Assembly: GCA_035650255.1 (NCBI GenBank)
Contig: DASRIA010000052.1
Span: 41,121-105,120, forward strand
From: DASRIA01 sp035650255
GTDB taxonomy: Bacteria; Actinomycetota; Thermoleophilia; Solirubrobacterales; JBBDJG01
DNA: 64,000 nt
Reading direction: 5' to 3'
Shown here: in pieces, positions 40,151 through 48,582 of the stretch
Position numbering within the stretch: the stretch's first letter is position 1
Layout: every line of letters begins with the position of its first letter
Made by a program: the position numbers and the translations under genes
The notes under the pieces: model-generated
What the model was told of the DNA's origin: nothing
The model's input: the letters and a program-made list of their open reading frames with translations, nothing else
Database searches by the model: none

Positions 40151-40996
40151 ATGACCGAGCTCCAGGCGCTGCTGCTGGGCGTCGTGCAGGGGCTGACCGA
40201 GTTCCTGCCGATCTCATCGTCCGGGCACCTGATCCTGGTGCCCTGGGTGCTCGACTTCCACTATCTGGAGCAGAACCCCGAGTTCAACAAGGCCTTCGAC
40301 GTCGCGCTGCACTCCGGCACCCTGGTCGCGGTCCTGGCCTACTTCCGCCACGACCTGACCAGGTACGCGCTGGGGGTGGTGCGCAGCGTGCGGCGGCGCA
40401 GCGTGGAGAGCACCGACGAGCGCCTCGGCTGGTTGATCGTGATCGCCACCGTGCCCGCGGCGGTGATCGGGGCAGTCGCAGAGAGCCGCATCGAGAAAAA
40501 CCTCGGGCAACCGTGGCAGATCGCGATCCTGCTGGCCGTGTTCGCGATGCTGCTCTACCTGGCGGACCGCCTCCCGGAGCGGCGCGACATCGACGGGCTC
40601 GGCTGGCGGGACGCCGCGCTGGTCGGGATCGCCCAGGCGGTCTCGCTTGCTCCGGGCACGTCGCGGTCGGGGATCACGATCACGGCGGGCCGCGCCCTCG
40701 GCCTGACGCGCGCCGCCGCCGCCCGGTTCTCGTTCCTGTTGCTCGCGCCGATCACGTTCGGGGCGGTGGTGTACGAAGGGATCGACCTCGCGTTCACCGG
40801 AGTGCCGCCGGACACCTTCGGGCCGTTCGTGGTCGGCATCGTGTCGGCAGGGGTCTCCGGGTTCGCGGCGATCTGGGGCATGCTGCGCTACCTCCAGACC
40901 CACAGCTACGACATCTTCGTGTGGTACCGCCTGATCACGGCGGGGGTGATCATGCTCTTGATCGCGTCGGGGCTGGAACCGGCGACCTTCGACTAG
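40151..40996 (+). CDS. uppP: Undecaprenyl-diphosphatase (BacA/UppP)
   Basis: Integral membrane phosphatase that recycles undecaprenyl diphosphate to the monophosphate carrier for peptidoglycan synthesis, releasing phosphate; it confers bacitracin resistance. 281 residues, about eight transmembrane helices. The two signature motifs are complete: 'EFLPISSSGHL' (E and S/H residues) and 'SLAPGTSRSGITI' (catalytic Arg-containing loop). It lies 45 bases after a PHO-box gene and before a second PHO box, so phosphate salvage from the lipid carrier may belong to the starvation response. Confidence 0.96.
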   Translation: MTELQALLLGVVQGLTEFLPISSSGHLILVPWVLDFHYLEQNPEFNKAFDVALHSGTLVAVLAYFRHDLTRYALGVVRSVRRRSVESTDERLGWLIVIATVPAAVIGAVAESRIEKNLGQPWQIAILLAVFAMLLYLADRLPERRDIDGLGWRDAALVGIAQAVSLAPGTSRSGITITAGRALGLTRAAAARFSFLLLAPITFGAVVYEGIDLAFTGVPPDTFGPFVVGIVSAGVSGFAAIWGMLRYLQTHSYDIFVWYRLITAGVIMLLIASGLEPATFD

Positions 40997-41029
40997 GAAA
41001 CCCAGCGGCCGGATCATCGCTGCGCGGCC

Positions 41030-41095
41030 GTTAACAGGATTTTCCCAAGGCTGTCACCAGACTTTCACCGGGGCATCGAGCCGTCGCCGTACTTT
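41030..41095 (+). promoter_or_regulatory. PHO box and leaderless promoter of the polyphosphate operon
   Basis: Four units on an 11-bp period carry GTTAACA, TTTCCCA, TGTCACC and TTTCACC (41030-41073). A -10 TACTTT (41090-41095) begins exactly 16 nt after the last unit, and the GTG at 41104 follows by eight bases, giving a leaderless transcript. The layout is identical to that at 39.0 kb. Confidence 0.75.
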
Positions 41096-41103
41096 GCCTG
41101 CAC

Positions 41104-41523
41104 GTGAACGCATCGGGCACTCAGCCGGCAAGGGCCGCTGCAAGGAACGTGGCGCTCCGGACAGCCAACCTGGAAGTTCGACCGAGCGAATACCAGGTAC
41201 TTGCGGATGGCAGGCGGGTCGGGCTCACCGTGCGAGAGTTCCAGACCTTCCTCGTGCTTGCGCAGCGTCCCGACCGTGTGGTCACGCGGCCCGAGATCTA
41301 CGCGCTCGTCTGGGGCGGCCAGATGACGTACCGTGATCGCTCGGTGGACGTGTTCGTGCGAAAGGTGCGGCGCAAGCTGCAGGCGGCGGCGCCCCGTTGG
41401 GATTACATCCACACGCACTTCGGCGTCGGGTACAGGTTCTCCCCGGAGCGCGTTACGAGCCGCCAGCAGGACCTCCCAGGAAGGGCGCCCGCCGGCCCGC
41501 GAAGCGGCGAGCCGCTACCCTAG
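41104..41523 (+). CDS. PhoB-like winged-helix protein lacking a receiver domain
   Basis: A 139-residue protein made almost entirely of an OmpR/PhoB-type DNA-binding domain (about residues 22-117: 'LTVREFQTFLVLAQ', 'VTRPEIYALVW', 'RSVDVFVRKVRRKL' recognition helix, 'IHTHFGVGYRF' wing). No phosphoacceptor domain precedes it. The domain is closely related to that of the full-length regulator at 50615 (identical 'DRSVDVFVRK' and 'HTHFGVGYRF'), so it should read the same sites. It starts with GTG right behind a PHO-box promoter and heads the ppk operon, so it could be a phosphorylation-independent activator or a competitor. Confidence 0.85.
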   Translation: MNASGTQPARAAARNVALRTANLEVRPSEYQVLADGRRVGLTVREFQTFLVLAQRPDRVVTRPEIYALVWGGQMTYRDRSVDVFVRKVRRKLQAAAPRWDYIHTHFGVGYRFSPERVTSRQQDLPGRAPAGPRSGEPLP

Positions 41524-41601
41524 CCGCGGGGTCGGTGTGCGGGCCCGTCGCCCGCAGAGGGCGCGCCACCCGAAGAACTTCAAGACGGTGGAGGCTCTGC
41601 T

Positions 41602-43692
41602 TTGAATGCGGTCAGGAACGTCGGCGCGCCGGACGTCACCGCTCGGAAACCCGCGGTCGGCGACACCTACCTCAACCGCGAGCTGTCGACGATCGACTTC
41701 AACGCGCGGGTCCTCGCGCTGTCCGAGGACGCCCAGACCCCGCTGCTCGAGCGCGCGAAGTTCCTTGCCATCTTCGCCAGCAACCTGGACGAGTTCTTCC
41801 AGGTCCGCGTCGCCGGACTGAAGCAGCAGGCGGCGGCCGGCGTCCGCACGCCCTCGTCCGACGGCCTCACTCCGCGCGAGCAGCTCTCGGCCATCTCGGC
41901 CAAGGTGGTGCCGCTGGCCGAGCGCCATTCGCGCCTCTTCAGCGAGGACGTGATGCCGGCGCTGAGGAAGGCGGGCGTCAAGGTGCTGCGGTGGGCCGAG
42001 CTCGACGAGCCCCAGCGAGACGAGCTGAACAAGCTCTTCCGCGAGAAGATCTTCCAGGTCCTGACGCCGCTGGCGGTCGACTCCGGGCGCCCGTTCCCGT
42101 ACATCTCGAACCTGTCGCTCAACCTCGCCGTGCTGGTGCGCGACTCGGGTGCCGGCCGCATGCACTTCGCGCGCATCAAGGTGCCGCCGATCCTGCCCCG
42201 CTTCGTGTCGTTCGCGGAGGATCGCTACTTCACGCCGCTGGAGGAGGTGATCGCGGCCAACCTTGATCAGCTGTTCCCGGGCATGGAGGTGGTCGAGCAC
42301 CACACCTTCCGCGTCACGCGCAACGCGGACCTCGAGATCGACGACGGCGCCGACGATCTGCTGGAGGCGCTGGAGGAGCAGCTCGCGCAGCGCCGGGCGC
42401 GGCCGGCGGTGCGGCTGGAGGTCGAGCAGACGATCCCGCAGCACGTGCTCGAGCTGCTGATGAGCGAGCTCGAGGTCGGGGACGAAGACGTCTACATGCT
42501 GCCCGCGCCACTCGACCTGTCCGGCCTCTGGGGCCTGCACGCGATCGACCGGCCCGATCTCAAGGACGAGCCGTACTTCCCGGTCACGCACCCTGACCTC
42601 TCGCTGGCCGAGGAGGATGTCTCCATCTTCGAGGTGCTCGGCGACCGGGACGTGCTCGTGCACCACCCGTACGAGTCGTTCACGACCAGCGTGCAGCGCT
42701 TCATCGAGGAGGCGGCCGTGGACCCCGACGTGCTCGCGATCAAGCAGACGCTCTACCGCACTGCGGGCAGCCCGATCGTGAATGCGCTGATCGAGGCCGC
42801 CGAGCGGGGGAAGCAGGTCGTGGTCCTGATCGAGATCAAGGCCCGCTTCGACGAGAGCGCCAACATCGCCTGGGCGCGCACGCTGGAAAAGGCAGGGTGC
42901 CACGTCGTGTACGGGCTGGCGGGACTGAAGACTCACTGCAAGCTGTGCCTGGTCGTGCGCGACGAGGGCGGCCACCTGAAGCAGTACGTGCACGTGGGCA
43001 CCGGCAACTACAACCCGATGACCGCGCGCATCTACGAGGACATGGGCCTGTTCACCGCCGATCCCGAGCTGGCGGCCGAGGTCGGGCACCTGTTCAACTA
43101 CATCACCGGCTTCTCCCGCGACAAGAAGTACCGCTGCATGATCGTTGCCCCGCACGGCATGCGGGACCGCATGTTGGCGATGATCGAACGGGAGGCCGCG
43201 CTCACGACGCCCGACCGGCCGGGCCGGATCATCATGAAGATGAACGCCCTGTCCGATGATGGAATTGTGAACGCGCTCTACAACGCCTCGGAGCAGGGCG
43301 TGAAGGTCGACCTGATCGTCCGCAGCATTTGCACCCTGCGGCCGGGGGTGAAGGGCCTCAGCAAGAACATCTCGGTCCGCTCCATTCTCGGCCGGTTCCT
43401 GGAGCACTCCCGCATCTTCTACTTCGAGAACGGCGGCGACGAGCAGATCTACATCGGCAGCGCCGACATGATGCCGCGCAACCTCGACTGGCGCGTGGAG
43501 GCATTGGCAGTCGTGAAGGCGCCCGAGCTGCGCGAGCAGCTGAAGCTCGTGCTCGACCTGGCGCTGTCCGACAACTTCTCGGCCTGGACGCTCGACCGCA
43601 GCGGCAAGTGGCAGAAGGTGCGGCCGGGCGAGGGCGAAGTGCAGCTCAACTTCCAGGAGCAGCTGATGAGGCACCCCACCGGAGATGCTTGA
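41602..43692 (+). CDS. ppk1: Polyphosphate kinase 1
   Basis: Reversibly polymerises the gamma-phosphate of ATP into polyphosphate. 696 residues with all PPK1 domains. The autophosphorylated histidine is in 'YVHVGTGNYN' (about residue 464), the second essential histidine in 'FLEHSRIFYF', and 'IGSADMMPRNLDWRVE' near the end is diagnostic. The start is TTG 41602, preceded by GGTGGAGG. It is second in an operon from a PHO-box promoter, and its last 8 bases overlap the CYTH-CHAD gene. Storage of phosphate as polyphosphate fits the neighbouring uptake genes. Confidence 0.97.
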   Translation: MNAVRNVGAPDVTARKPAVGDTYLNRELSTIDFNARVLALSEDAQTPLLERAKFLAIFASNLDEFFQVRVAGLKQQAAAGVRTPSSDGLTPREQLSAISAKVVPLAERHSRLFSEDVMPALRKAGVKVLRWAELDEPQRDELNKLFREKIFQVLTPLAVDSGRPFPYISNLSLNLAVLVRDSGAGRMHFARIKVPPILPRFVSFAEDRYFTPLEEVIAANLDQLFPGMEVVEHHTFRVTRNADLEIDDGADDLLEALEEQLAQRRARPAVRLEVEQTIPQHVLELLMSELEVGDEDVYMLPAPLDLSGLWGLHAIDRPDLKDEPYFPVTHPDLSLAEEDVSIFEVLGDRDVLVHHPYESFTTSVQRFIEEAAVDPDVLAIKQTLYRTAGSPIVNALIEAAERGKQVVVLIEIKARFDESANIAWARTLEKAGCHVVYGLAGLKTHCKLCLVVRDEGGHLKQYVHVGTGNYNPMTARIYEDMGLFTADPELAAEVGHLFNYITGFSRDKKYRCMIVAPHGMRDRMLAMIEREAALTTPDRPGRIIMKMNALSDDGIVNALYNASEQGVKVDLIVRSICTLRPGVKGLSKNISVRSILGRFLEHSRIFYFENGGDEQIYIGSADMMPRNLDWRVEALAVVKAPELREQLKLVLDLALSDNFSAWTLDRSGKWQKVRPGEGEVQLNFQEQLMRHPTGDA

Positions 43693-45178
43693 GCAAGAGC
43701 TGAAGCTGTCCGTCGACGGTTCGTTCGTCCCGGCGGTTCCCCCGGCGGGCTCGGACGTCGGCGCGATCGAGGAGCTGCCCGCGCTGGACCTCCGCGCCAC
43801 CTACTACGACACGCCGGACCTGAGGCTCGCGCGGCACGGCGTGACGCTGCGCAACCGCACCGGCGACACCGAGGACTCAGGATGGCTGGTGAAGCTCCCA
43901 GTGGGCGACGGCATCGCGGACGGCCGGGACGAGGTGTCCTTCCCGGGCGGGGGGCGCACGGTGCCTCCCGCGGCCGCCGACCTCGTGACCGCGTTCGTGC
44001 GCTCCGCGAGCCTCACGCCGGTCGCCCGCCTGCGCACGCGCCGCCGGCGGTGGCGGCTGCAGGGCCCGGACGGCGCCGAGCTGGCGGAGATGGTCGACGA
44101 CCGCGTCTCCGTGCTGCAGCGGGGCCGGGTCGCGGACCGCTTTCGCGAGATCGAGATCGAGGGGCGCGGGATCGACCGCGACGCGCTGGAGCGGATCGCC
44201 GGCATCGTGGCCCGGCACGGGGTCGCGCCCGCGGAGCAGATCCCGAAGCTGGTGCGGGCACTCGGCCGGCGCGCCAACGCTCCGCCCGACGTGGTCGTGC
44301 CGGCGCGGATGCGGCCGCGCGATCCGGCGGCGGTCGCGGTGCGGGCCGCGATCGCGAGAGGCGTCCGGCGGATCATGCTGAACGACGCGCGGACCCGGCT
44401 GGGCGAAGTGGAGCCGTTGCACCAGATGCGTGTCGGCACGCGCCGGCTGCGCAGCGACCTGCGCACGTTTCGCGACCTGCTCGACCCGGAGTGGGTACGA
44501 ACGACGCGCGCCGAGCTGAAGTGGCTGGGCGCCGCGCTCGGCGACGTCCGCGACCTCGACGTGATGCAGGAGCGGCTGCGGACCGCCGGGAAAGACCTGG
44601 AGCCCCATCTGGAGGCCCTGTTCTCCGAGCTGGGCGAGCGGCACGAGGTGGCGCGCGAGCGGCTGATGGGCCCGCTGCGCGGGCGACGCTACGTGGATCT
44701 GCTGGACAGCCTGGTGGAGGCCGCCGAAGCGCCGCCGCTGACGGCCGCCGCCGAGCGGCCCGCGCGGGAGGTGCTGCCGCCGCTCGCGAAGCGGGCATGG
44801 CGCAAGGCGGCCCGTCCCGGCCGGGCGCTGGAGGAGACGAGCCCCGATGCGGACTTCCATGACGTGCGCAAGCGGGCCAAGCAGGCGCGCTACGCGGCGG
44901 AGGCCGTCGCCCCGGCGCTGGGAAAGCAGCGCGGCCGCCGGGCGGAGAAGTTTGCGAAGCGCGCGGCCGGCGTCCAGGATGTGCTGGGCGAGCTGCAGGA
45001 CGCCGTTGTCGCCGGCGAGACGATCGAGCGGTTCGCCGCTGCGGATCGTCCCGGCGAGGCCCATCTCGCGGCCGGCCGGCTGCTGGAGCGCCAGCATGTG
45101 GCCCGCGCCGAAGCTCGCGACCGGTTTGCGGGCGCGTGGCGCAAGCTGGACCGCAAGCAGCTGCGTCTCTGGATGTGA
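43685..45178 (+). CDS. CYTH and CHAD domain protein (polyphosphate-associated)
   Basis: A 497-residue fusion. The N-terminal CYTH domain (about residues 1-200) shows the ExExK motif EQELK at 3-7 and further charged strands of a triphosphate tunnel, pointing to inorganic triphosphatase or polyphosphatase activity. The C-terminal CHAD domain (about 215-497) is helical, rich in conserved histidines and arginines ('MRVGTRRLRSDLRTFRDLL', 'FHDVRKRAKQARYAAEAV') and is known from other proteins to bind polyphosphate granules. It overlaps ppk1 by 8 bases and mutT1 by 4, so it is made together with the kinase. Confidence 0.93.
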   Translation: MLEQELKLSVDGSFVPAVPPAGSDVGAIEELPALDLRATYYDTPDLRLARHGVTLRNRTGDTEDSGWLVKLPVGDGIADGRDEVSFPGGGRTVPPAAADLVTAFVRSASLTPVARLRTRRRRWRLQGPDGAELAEMVDDRVSVLQRGRVADRFREIEIEGRGIDRDALERIAGIVARHGVAPAEQIPKLVRALGRRANAPPDVVVPARMRPRDPAAVAVRAAIARGVRRIMLNDARTRLGEVEPLHQMRVGTRRLRSDLRTFRDLLDPEWVRTTRAELKWLGAALGDVRDLDVMQERLRTAGKDLEPHLEALFSELGERHEVARERLMGPLRGRRYVDLLDSLVEAAEAPPLTAAAERPAREVLPPLAKRAWRKAARPGRALEETSPDADFHDVRKRAKQARYAAEAVAPALGKQRGRRAEKFAKRAAGVQDVLGELQDAVVAGETIERFAAADRPGEAHLAAGRLLERQHVARAEARDRFAGAWRKLDRKQLRLWM

Positions 45179-46104
45179 GCAGGCCTCCGATCCAGGCGGC
45201 CGGCGGTGTCGTGTGGCGTCCGGGGGACGATGCCGCCGTTGAGGTGGCCGTCATCCACCGGCCCCGCTACGACGACTGGAGCCTGCCCAAGGGAAAGCTG
45301 GCACCCGGCGAGTCCCACCTCGAAGGAGCCATCAGAGAAGTGCATGAGGAGACCGGCTACAGGGTCCGGCCGGGGCGCTCACTGGGGGAGGTGCGGTACC
45401 TCAAGAGCTCCCGCGGGGCGTCGCGGGAGAAGGTGGTCCATTACTGGGCCATGCGGGCGATCGGTGGCGGTTTCAGCCCGAATCGCGAGGTCGATGAGCT
45501 GCGGTGGCTGCCGATCGACGCGGCCCGGGACCAGATCACACGCGTCCTCGACCGCGAGGTGCTCGAGCGCTTCGCGCAGCGCCCGGCGATGACCGGATCC
45601 GTGCTGTTGCTGCGCCACGCGAGCGCCGGGACCCGCGCGAAGTGGAATGGGGACGACCGCCTGCGCCCGCTCGACGCGGCAGGCGAGGAACAGGCGGAGG
45701 AGCTGGTGCGCCTGCTGTCGCGCTTCGAGGTGGACGAGATCCTGTCGGCCGACTACGTGCGGTGTGTCGAGACCGTGCGGCCGCTGAGCGAGTCCATCGG
45801 CGTTCCCGCCAAGAAGACGCCATTGCTTTCCGAGGATGGGTTCTCAGGGCGCGAGGAGGAGGCGGTGGAGCTGCTGCGCAACCTCGGCCGGCCCGGCAGC
45901 GCGGCCGTCGCCTGCAGCCAGGGGGGCGTGATCGACGAGCTGGTCGAGCGGCTGGCGGCCGATGACGGCGTGGGCGTCGACGAGCCGCTGCACCTCAAGA
46001 AGGGCGGCGTGTGGGCGCTGAGCTTCGACGACCGCAAGCTCGTGGACGCGGAGCGGCTCCCGCCGCCGCCGATCAGCGGTAGCGGCGAGTCGGAAACCGG
46101 GTAG
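45175..46104 (+). CDS. mutT1: Nudix hydrolase fused to SixA-like histidine phosphatase (MutT1 type)
   Basis: A 309-residue two-domain protein. The N-terminal Nudix domain has the box G-x5-E-x7-REVHEETGY ('GKLAPGESHLEGAIREVHEETG', about residues 40-60); the C-terminal half is a phosphohistidine-phosphatase-like domain with the catalytic RHA ('LLLRHASAGTR') and a second-site histidine replaced or absent ('ACSQGG'), which may reduce its activity. The mycobacterial MutT1 next to ppk1 has the same fusion and hydrolyses 8-oxo-GTP and diadenosine polyphosphates. GTG 45175 overlaps the CHAD gene stop. Confidence 0.92.
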   Translation: MSRPPIQAAGGVVWRPGDDAAVEVAVIHRPRYDDWSLPKGKLAPGESHLEGAIREVHEETGYRVRPGRSLGEVRYLKSSRGASREKVVHYWAMRAIGGGFSPNREVDELRWLPIDAARDQITRVLDREVLERFAQRPAMTGSVLLLRHASAGTRAKWNGDDRLRPLDAAGEEQAEELVRLLSRFEVDEILSADYVRCVETVRPLSESIGVPAKKTPLLSEDGFSGREEEAVELLRNLGRPGSAAVACSQGGVIDELVERLAADDGVGVDEPLHLKKGGVWALSFDDRKLVDAERLPPPPISGSGESETG

Positions 46105-46140
46105 GTACCGCGGCGGGCTGCTCCAAGGGTCGCTGAAGCG

Positions 46141-46836
46141 TCAGGCCGGGACCCCCCCGGGGCGCGAGGCGTCCGCGAACTCGCGGAACTCCCCGGAGAT
46201 CACGAAGGCGATCTGCTCGCCGATGTCGACCGTGTGGTCGCCGATCCGCTCGATGTAGCGGGCAATCAGCATCGCGTGCGCGGACCATTCGCGGGTCTGG
46301 GGTTCGCTGCCACCGGCCTCGATCGCGTCCTGGAAGATCTGGCGATTCAGCGAGTCGATCACGTCGTCCTGGCTGACCAGGTTCTCCGCGAGCGCCAAAT
46401 TCCGCTGCTCGAACGCAATCTGCGACTGCTTCAGCTGGTCGCGCGCCTGGTTCGCGGCGGCCTGGAGCTTCGCCATGATCTCTGCGGCGCCGTCAGGCGG
46501 CTCACCCATCAGCGGCACGAGCTTGGCCATGTTCACGCAGAGGTCTCCGATCCGCTCGATGTGCACGATCGCGTGGAGGAGCGCCGCGACCAGGCGCAGG
46601 TCGCTGGCCACCGGGCTCTGGCGCGCCAGCAGGTTCAGGATGCCCTGGTGCACGTCCAGGTAGCGGCCGTCGATGCGGTCGTCGCTCTCGATCACCATCA
46701 CCGCCAGCTCGGTGTCGCGGTTGACGACCGCCTCGATCGCCTGGTCGAGTGCTGCGCCCGCCAGGTCGATTGTGGACAGCGCTTCCTGCTCCAGCTCCCG
46801 CAGCTGCTCGTGGAACTCGACTCTTACCTCTGGCAC
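46141..46836 (-). CDS. phoU: Phosphate signalling/transport regulator PhoU
   Basis: A 231-residue helical protein made of two three-helix PhoU repeats, each with a metal-binding E/D-x3-D type motif ('VNRDTELAVMVIESDDRIDG' and 'LVSQDDVIDSLNRQIF') and the paired 'HIERIGDLCVNMAKL' and 'YIERIGDHTVDIGEQ' helices. PhoU connects the Pst transporter with the histidine kinase and keeps the regulon off when phosphate is plentiful. The start is GTG 46836, two bases after the pstB stop. It ends the pstSCAB-phoU operon and converges on mutT1. Confidence 0.96.
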   Translation of the reverse strand: MPEVRVEFHEQLRELEQEALSTIDLAGAALDQAIEAVVNRDTELAVMVIESDDRIDGRYLDVHQGILNLLARQSPVASDLRLVAALLHAIVHIERIGDLCVNMAKLVPLMGEPPDGAAEIMAKLQAAANQARDQLKQSQIAFEQRNLALAENLVSQDDVIDSLNRQIFQDAIEAGGSEPQTREWSAHAMLIARYIERIGDHTVDIGEQIAFVISGEFREFADASRPGGVPA

Positions 46837-46837
46837 G

Positions 46838-47698
46838 CTAGCCCACCCTTCCAGTGACGTATTCCTCGGTCCGCTTGTTGTCGGGGTTCGTGAAGATCTT
46901 GTCGGTCTGGGCGTACTCGACGATGTGGCCGATCGTGACGTCTCCTTCACGCACCTCGGGCATCAGTACGGCTGTCATGTCCGACACGCGGGCGGCCTGC
47001 TGCATGTTGTGCGTGACGATGACGATCGAGTAGCGATCCTTCAACTCCAGCATCAGGTCCTCGATCTTCGCCGTCGCGATCGGGTCGAGCGCCGAGCATG
47101 GCTCGTCCATCAGGATCACGTCCGGCTCGACCGCCAGGCAGCGCGCGATGCACAGGCGCTGCTGCTGCCCGCCGGAGAGCTGGTAGGCGTTGTCCTTGAG
47201 GCGGTCCTTCACCTCGTCCCAAAGCGCCGCGCGCGTCAACGCGCGCTCCACGATCGCATCCATGTCGCCCTTCATCCCAATTACGCGCGGGCCGAACGCG
47301 ATGTTGTCGTAGATCGACTTGGGGAACGGATTGGGCTTCTGGAAAACCATTCCGATCAGCTTGCGCACCTCGACCGGATCGACGCCGGTCCCGTAGAGGT
47401 CCTGCCCGTGGTAGAGGATCGAGCCGTCCACCGTGGCGCTCGGGATCAGGTCGTTCATCCGGTTGAAGCAGCGGATCAGGGTGCTCTTCCCGCACCCGGA
47501 CGGCCCGATCAGGGCTGTGATCCGGTTGCGGCCGATGTCGAGCGTGATGTTGCGGACGGCAGGAGTGCCGTTGTACGAGACGCCGACCTCGTGGACCTCG
47601 AAGATCGGCTCTGCCCGGCCGGGGTAGCGCGGCTGCTCGGACCTGGCCTCGATGTGCGTCCTCGGCCGCTCGGACTGCGTTGCTTGTTCCTTCAACAT
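46838..47698 (-). CDS. pstB: Phosphate ABC transporter ATP-binding protein PstB
   Basis: A 286-residue ATPase powering high-affinity phosphate import. Walker A GPSGCGKST, the family-specific 'CFNRMNDLIP', signature LSGGQQQRLCIARCLA, Walker B ILMDEPCSALDP and switch histidine 'IVIVTHNMQQAARVSD' are all typical of PstB. The ATG at 47698 lies three bases after the pstA stop. A ~30-residue N-terminal extension precedes the first strand. Confidence 0.97.
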   Translation of the reverse strand: MLKEQATQSERPRTHIEARSEQPRYPGRAEPIFEVHEVGVSYNGTPAVRNITLDIGRNRITALIGPSGCGKSTLIRCFNRMNDLIPSATVDGSILYHGQDLYGTGVDPVEVRKLIGMVFQKPNPFPKSIYDNIAFGPRVIGMKGDMDAIVERALTRAALWDEVKDRLKDNAYQLSGGQQQRLCIARCLAVEPDVILMDEPCSALDPIATAKIEDLMLELKDRYSIVIVTHNMQQAARVSDMTAVLMPEVREGDVTIGHIVEYAQTDKIFTNPDNKRTEEYVTGRVG

Positions 47699-47700
47699 CT

Positions 47701-48582
47701 TCACCACCTGCGTTGGTATCGGTTCCTCAGCCAAATGGCAAAGGCATTCATCGTCAGCAGCAGGCCGAGCAGCACGATGATCGCGGCCGCGGCCAGCAGC
47801 TTGAATTCCTCTTGTGGCCTGGTCGTCCAGTTGAAGATCTGGATCGGCAGGGCCGTGAACTGGTCCGTGAGGCTCGACGGGTTGAACGGCACGAAGACGA
47901 TCGCGCCGATCAGGATCAGCGGTGCGGTCTCGCCGATCGCCCGCGAGAGGGCCAGGATGGACCCCGTCGCGATGCCGGGGATCGACGCCGGCAGCACCTG
48001 GCGCCGGATCATCTGCCACTTCGTCGCCCCCAGCGCCAGGGCCCCCTCGCGGATCGAGGGAGGCACGGCGCGGATCGCCTCGCGCGACGCGATGATCACG
48101 ATCGGGAGCACCAGCAGGCTGAGGATCAGGCCGCCCGCGAGCAGCGCCCTGCCCAGCCCGACCGGTCCCCGGACCAGGAAAGCCAGGCCGAGGATGCCGT
48201 ACACGATCGAGGGCACCGCGGCGAGGTTCTGGATGTTGATCTCGACCAGGCGGTTGTACCAGCGGTTCCGATCCGCGTACTCCTCCAGGTACAGGGCCGC
48301 CCCGACACCGATGGGCACAGTGACGACGGCCGTGATCAACATCAGGTAGATCGTCCCCACCAGCGGCGACTGGATGCCCGCCCGCGACGGGAGCGAAGAG
48401 GGGAACGACGTGATGAAGCTCCAGCTGAGCTTGCCGAGCCCGTCGTTCGCGACGTCCACGATCAGCACGATCAGCGTCACGAACCCGATCAGCAGGCTGA
48501 AGAGCAGCAGGCCCTTGAAGACCACGCCCTTCGCCTTGTCCGCGCGCGGTGCGCCGCCGATCGTGCCGTGCGCCGCGCTCAC
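47701..48582 (-). CDS. pstA: Phosphate ABC transporter permease PstA
   Basis: A 293-residue inner-membrane permease with six hydrophobic segments. The coupling loop 'EGALALGATKWQMIRRQVLPASIPGIATG' and the 'LSRAIGETAPLI' block identify PstA. GTG 48582 overlaps the pstC stop (GTGA), so the two channel subunits are co-translated. It pairs with PstC to form the channel fed by PstS. Confidence 0.96.
   Translation of the reverse strand: MSAAHGTIGGAPRADKAKGVVFKGLLLFSLLIGFVTLIVLIVDVANDGLGKLSWSFITSFPSSLPSRAGIQSPLVGTIYLMLITAVVTVPIGVGAALYLEEYADRNRWYNRLVEINIQNLAAVPSIVYGILGLAFLVRGPVGLGRALLAGGLILSLLVLPIVIIASREAIRAVPPSIREGALALGATKWQMIRRQVLPASIPGIATGSILALSRAIGETAPLILIGAIVFVPFNPSSLTDQFTALPIQIFNWTTRPQEEFKLLAAAAIIVLLGLLLTMNAFAIWLRNRYQRRW

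Noticed and set aside
41440..41600. Possible second small gene between the winged-helix gene and ppk1
   Set aside because: The open frames there are short, lack a ribosome-binding site and overlap the ppk1 leader, whose GGTGGAGG fits the TTG at 41602.
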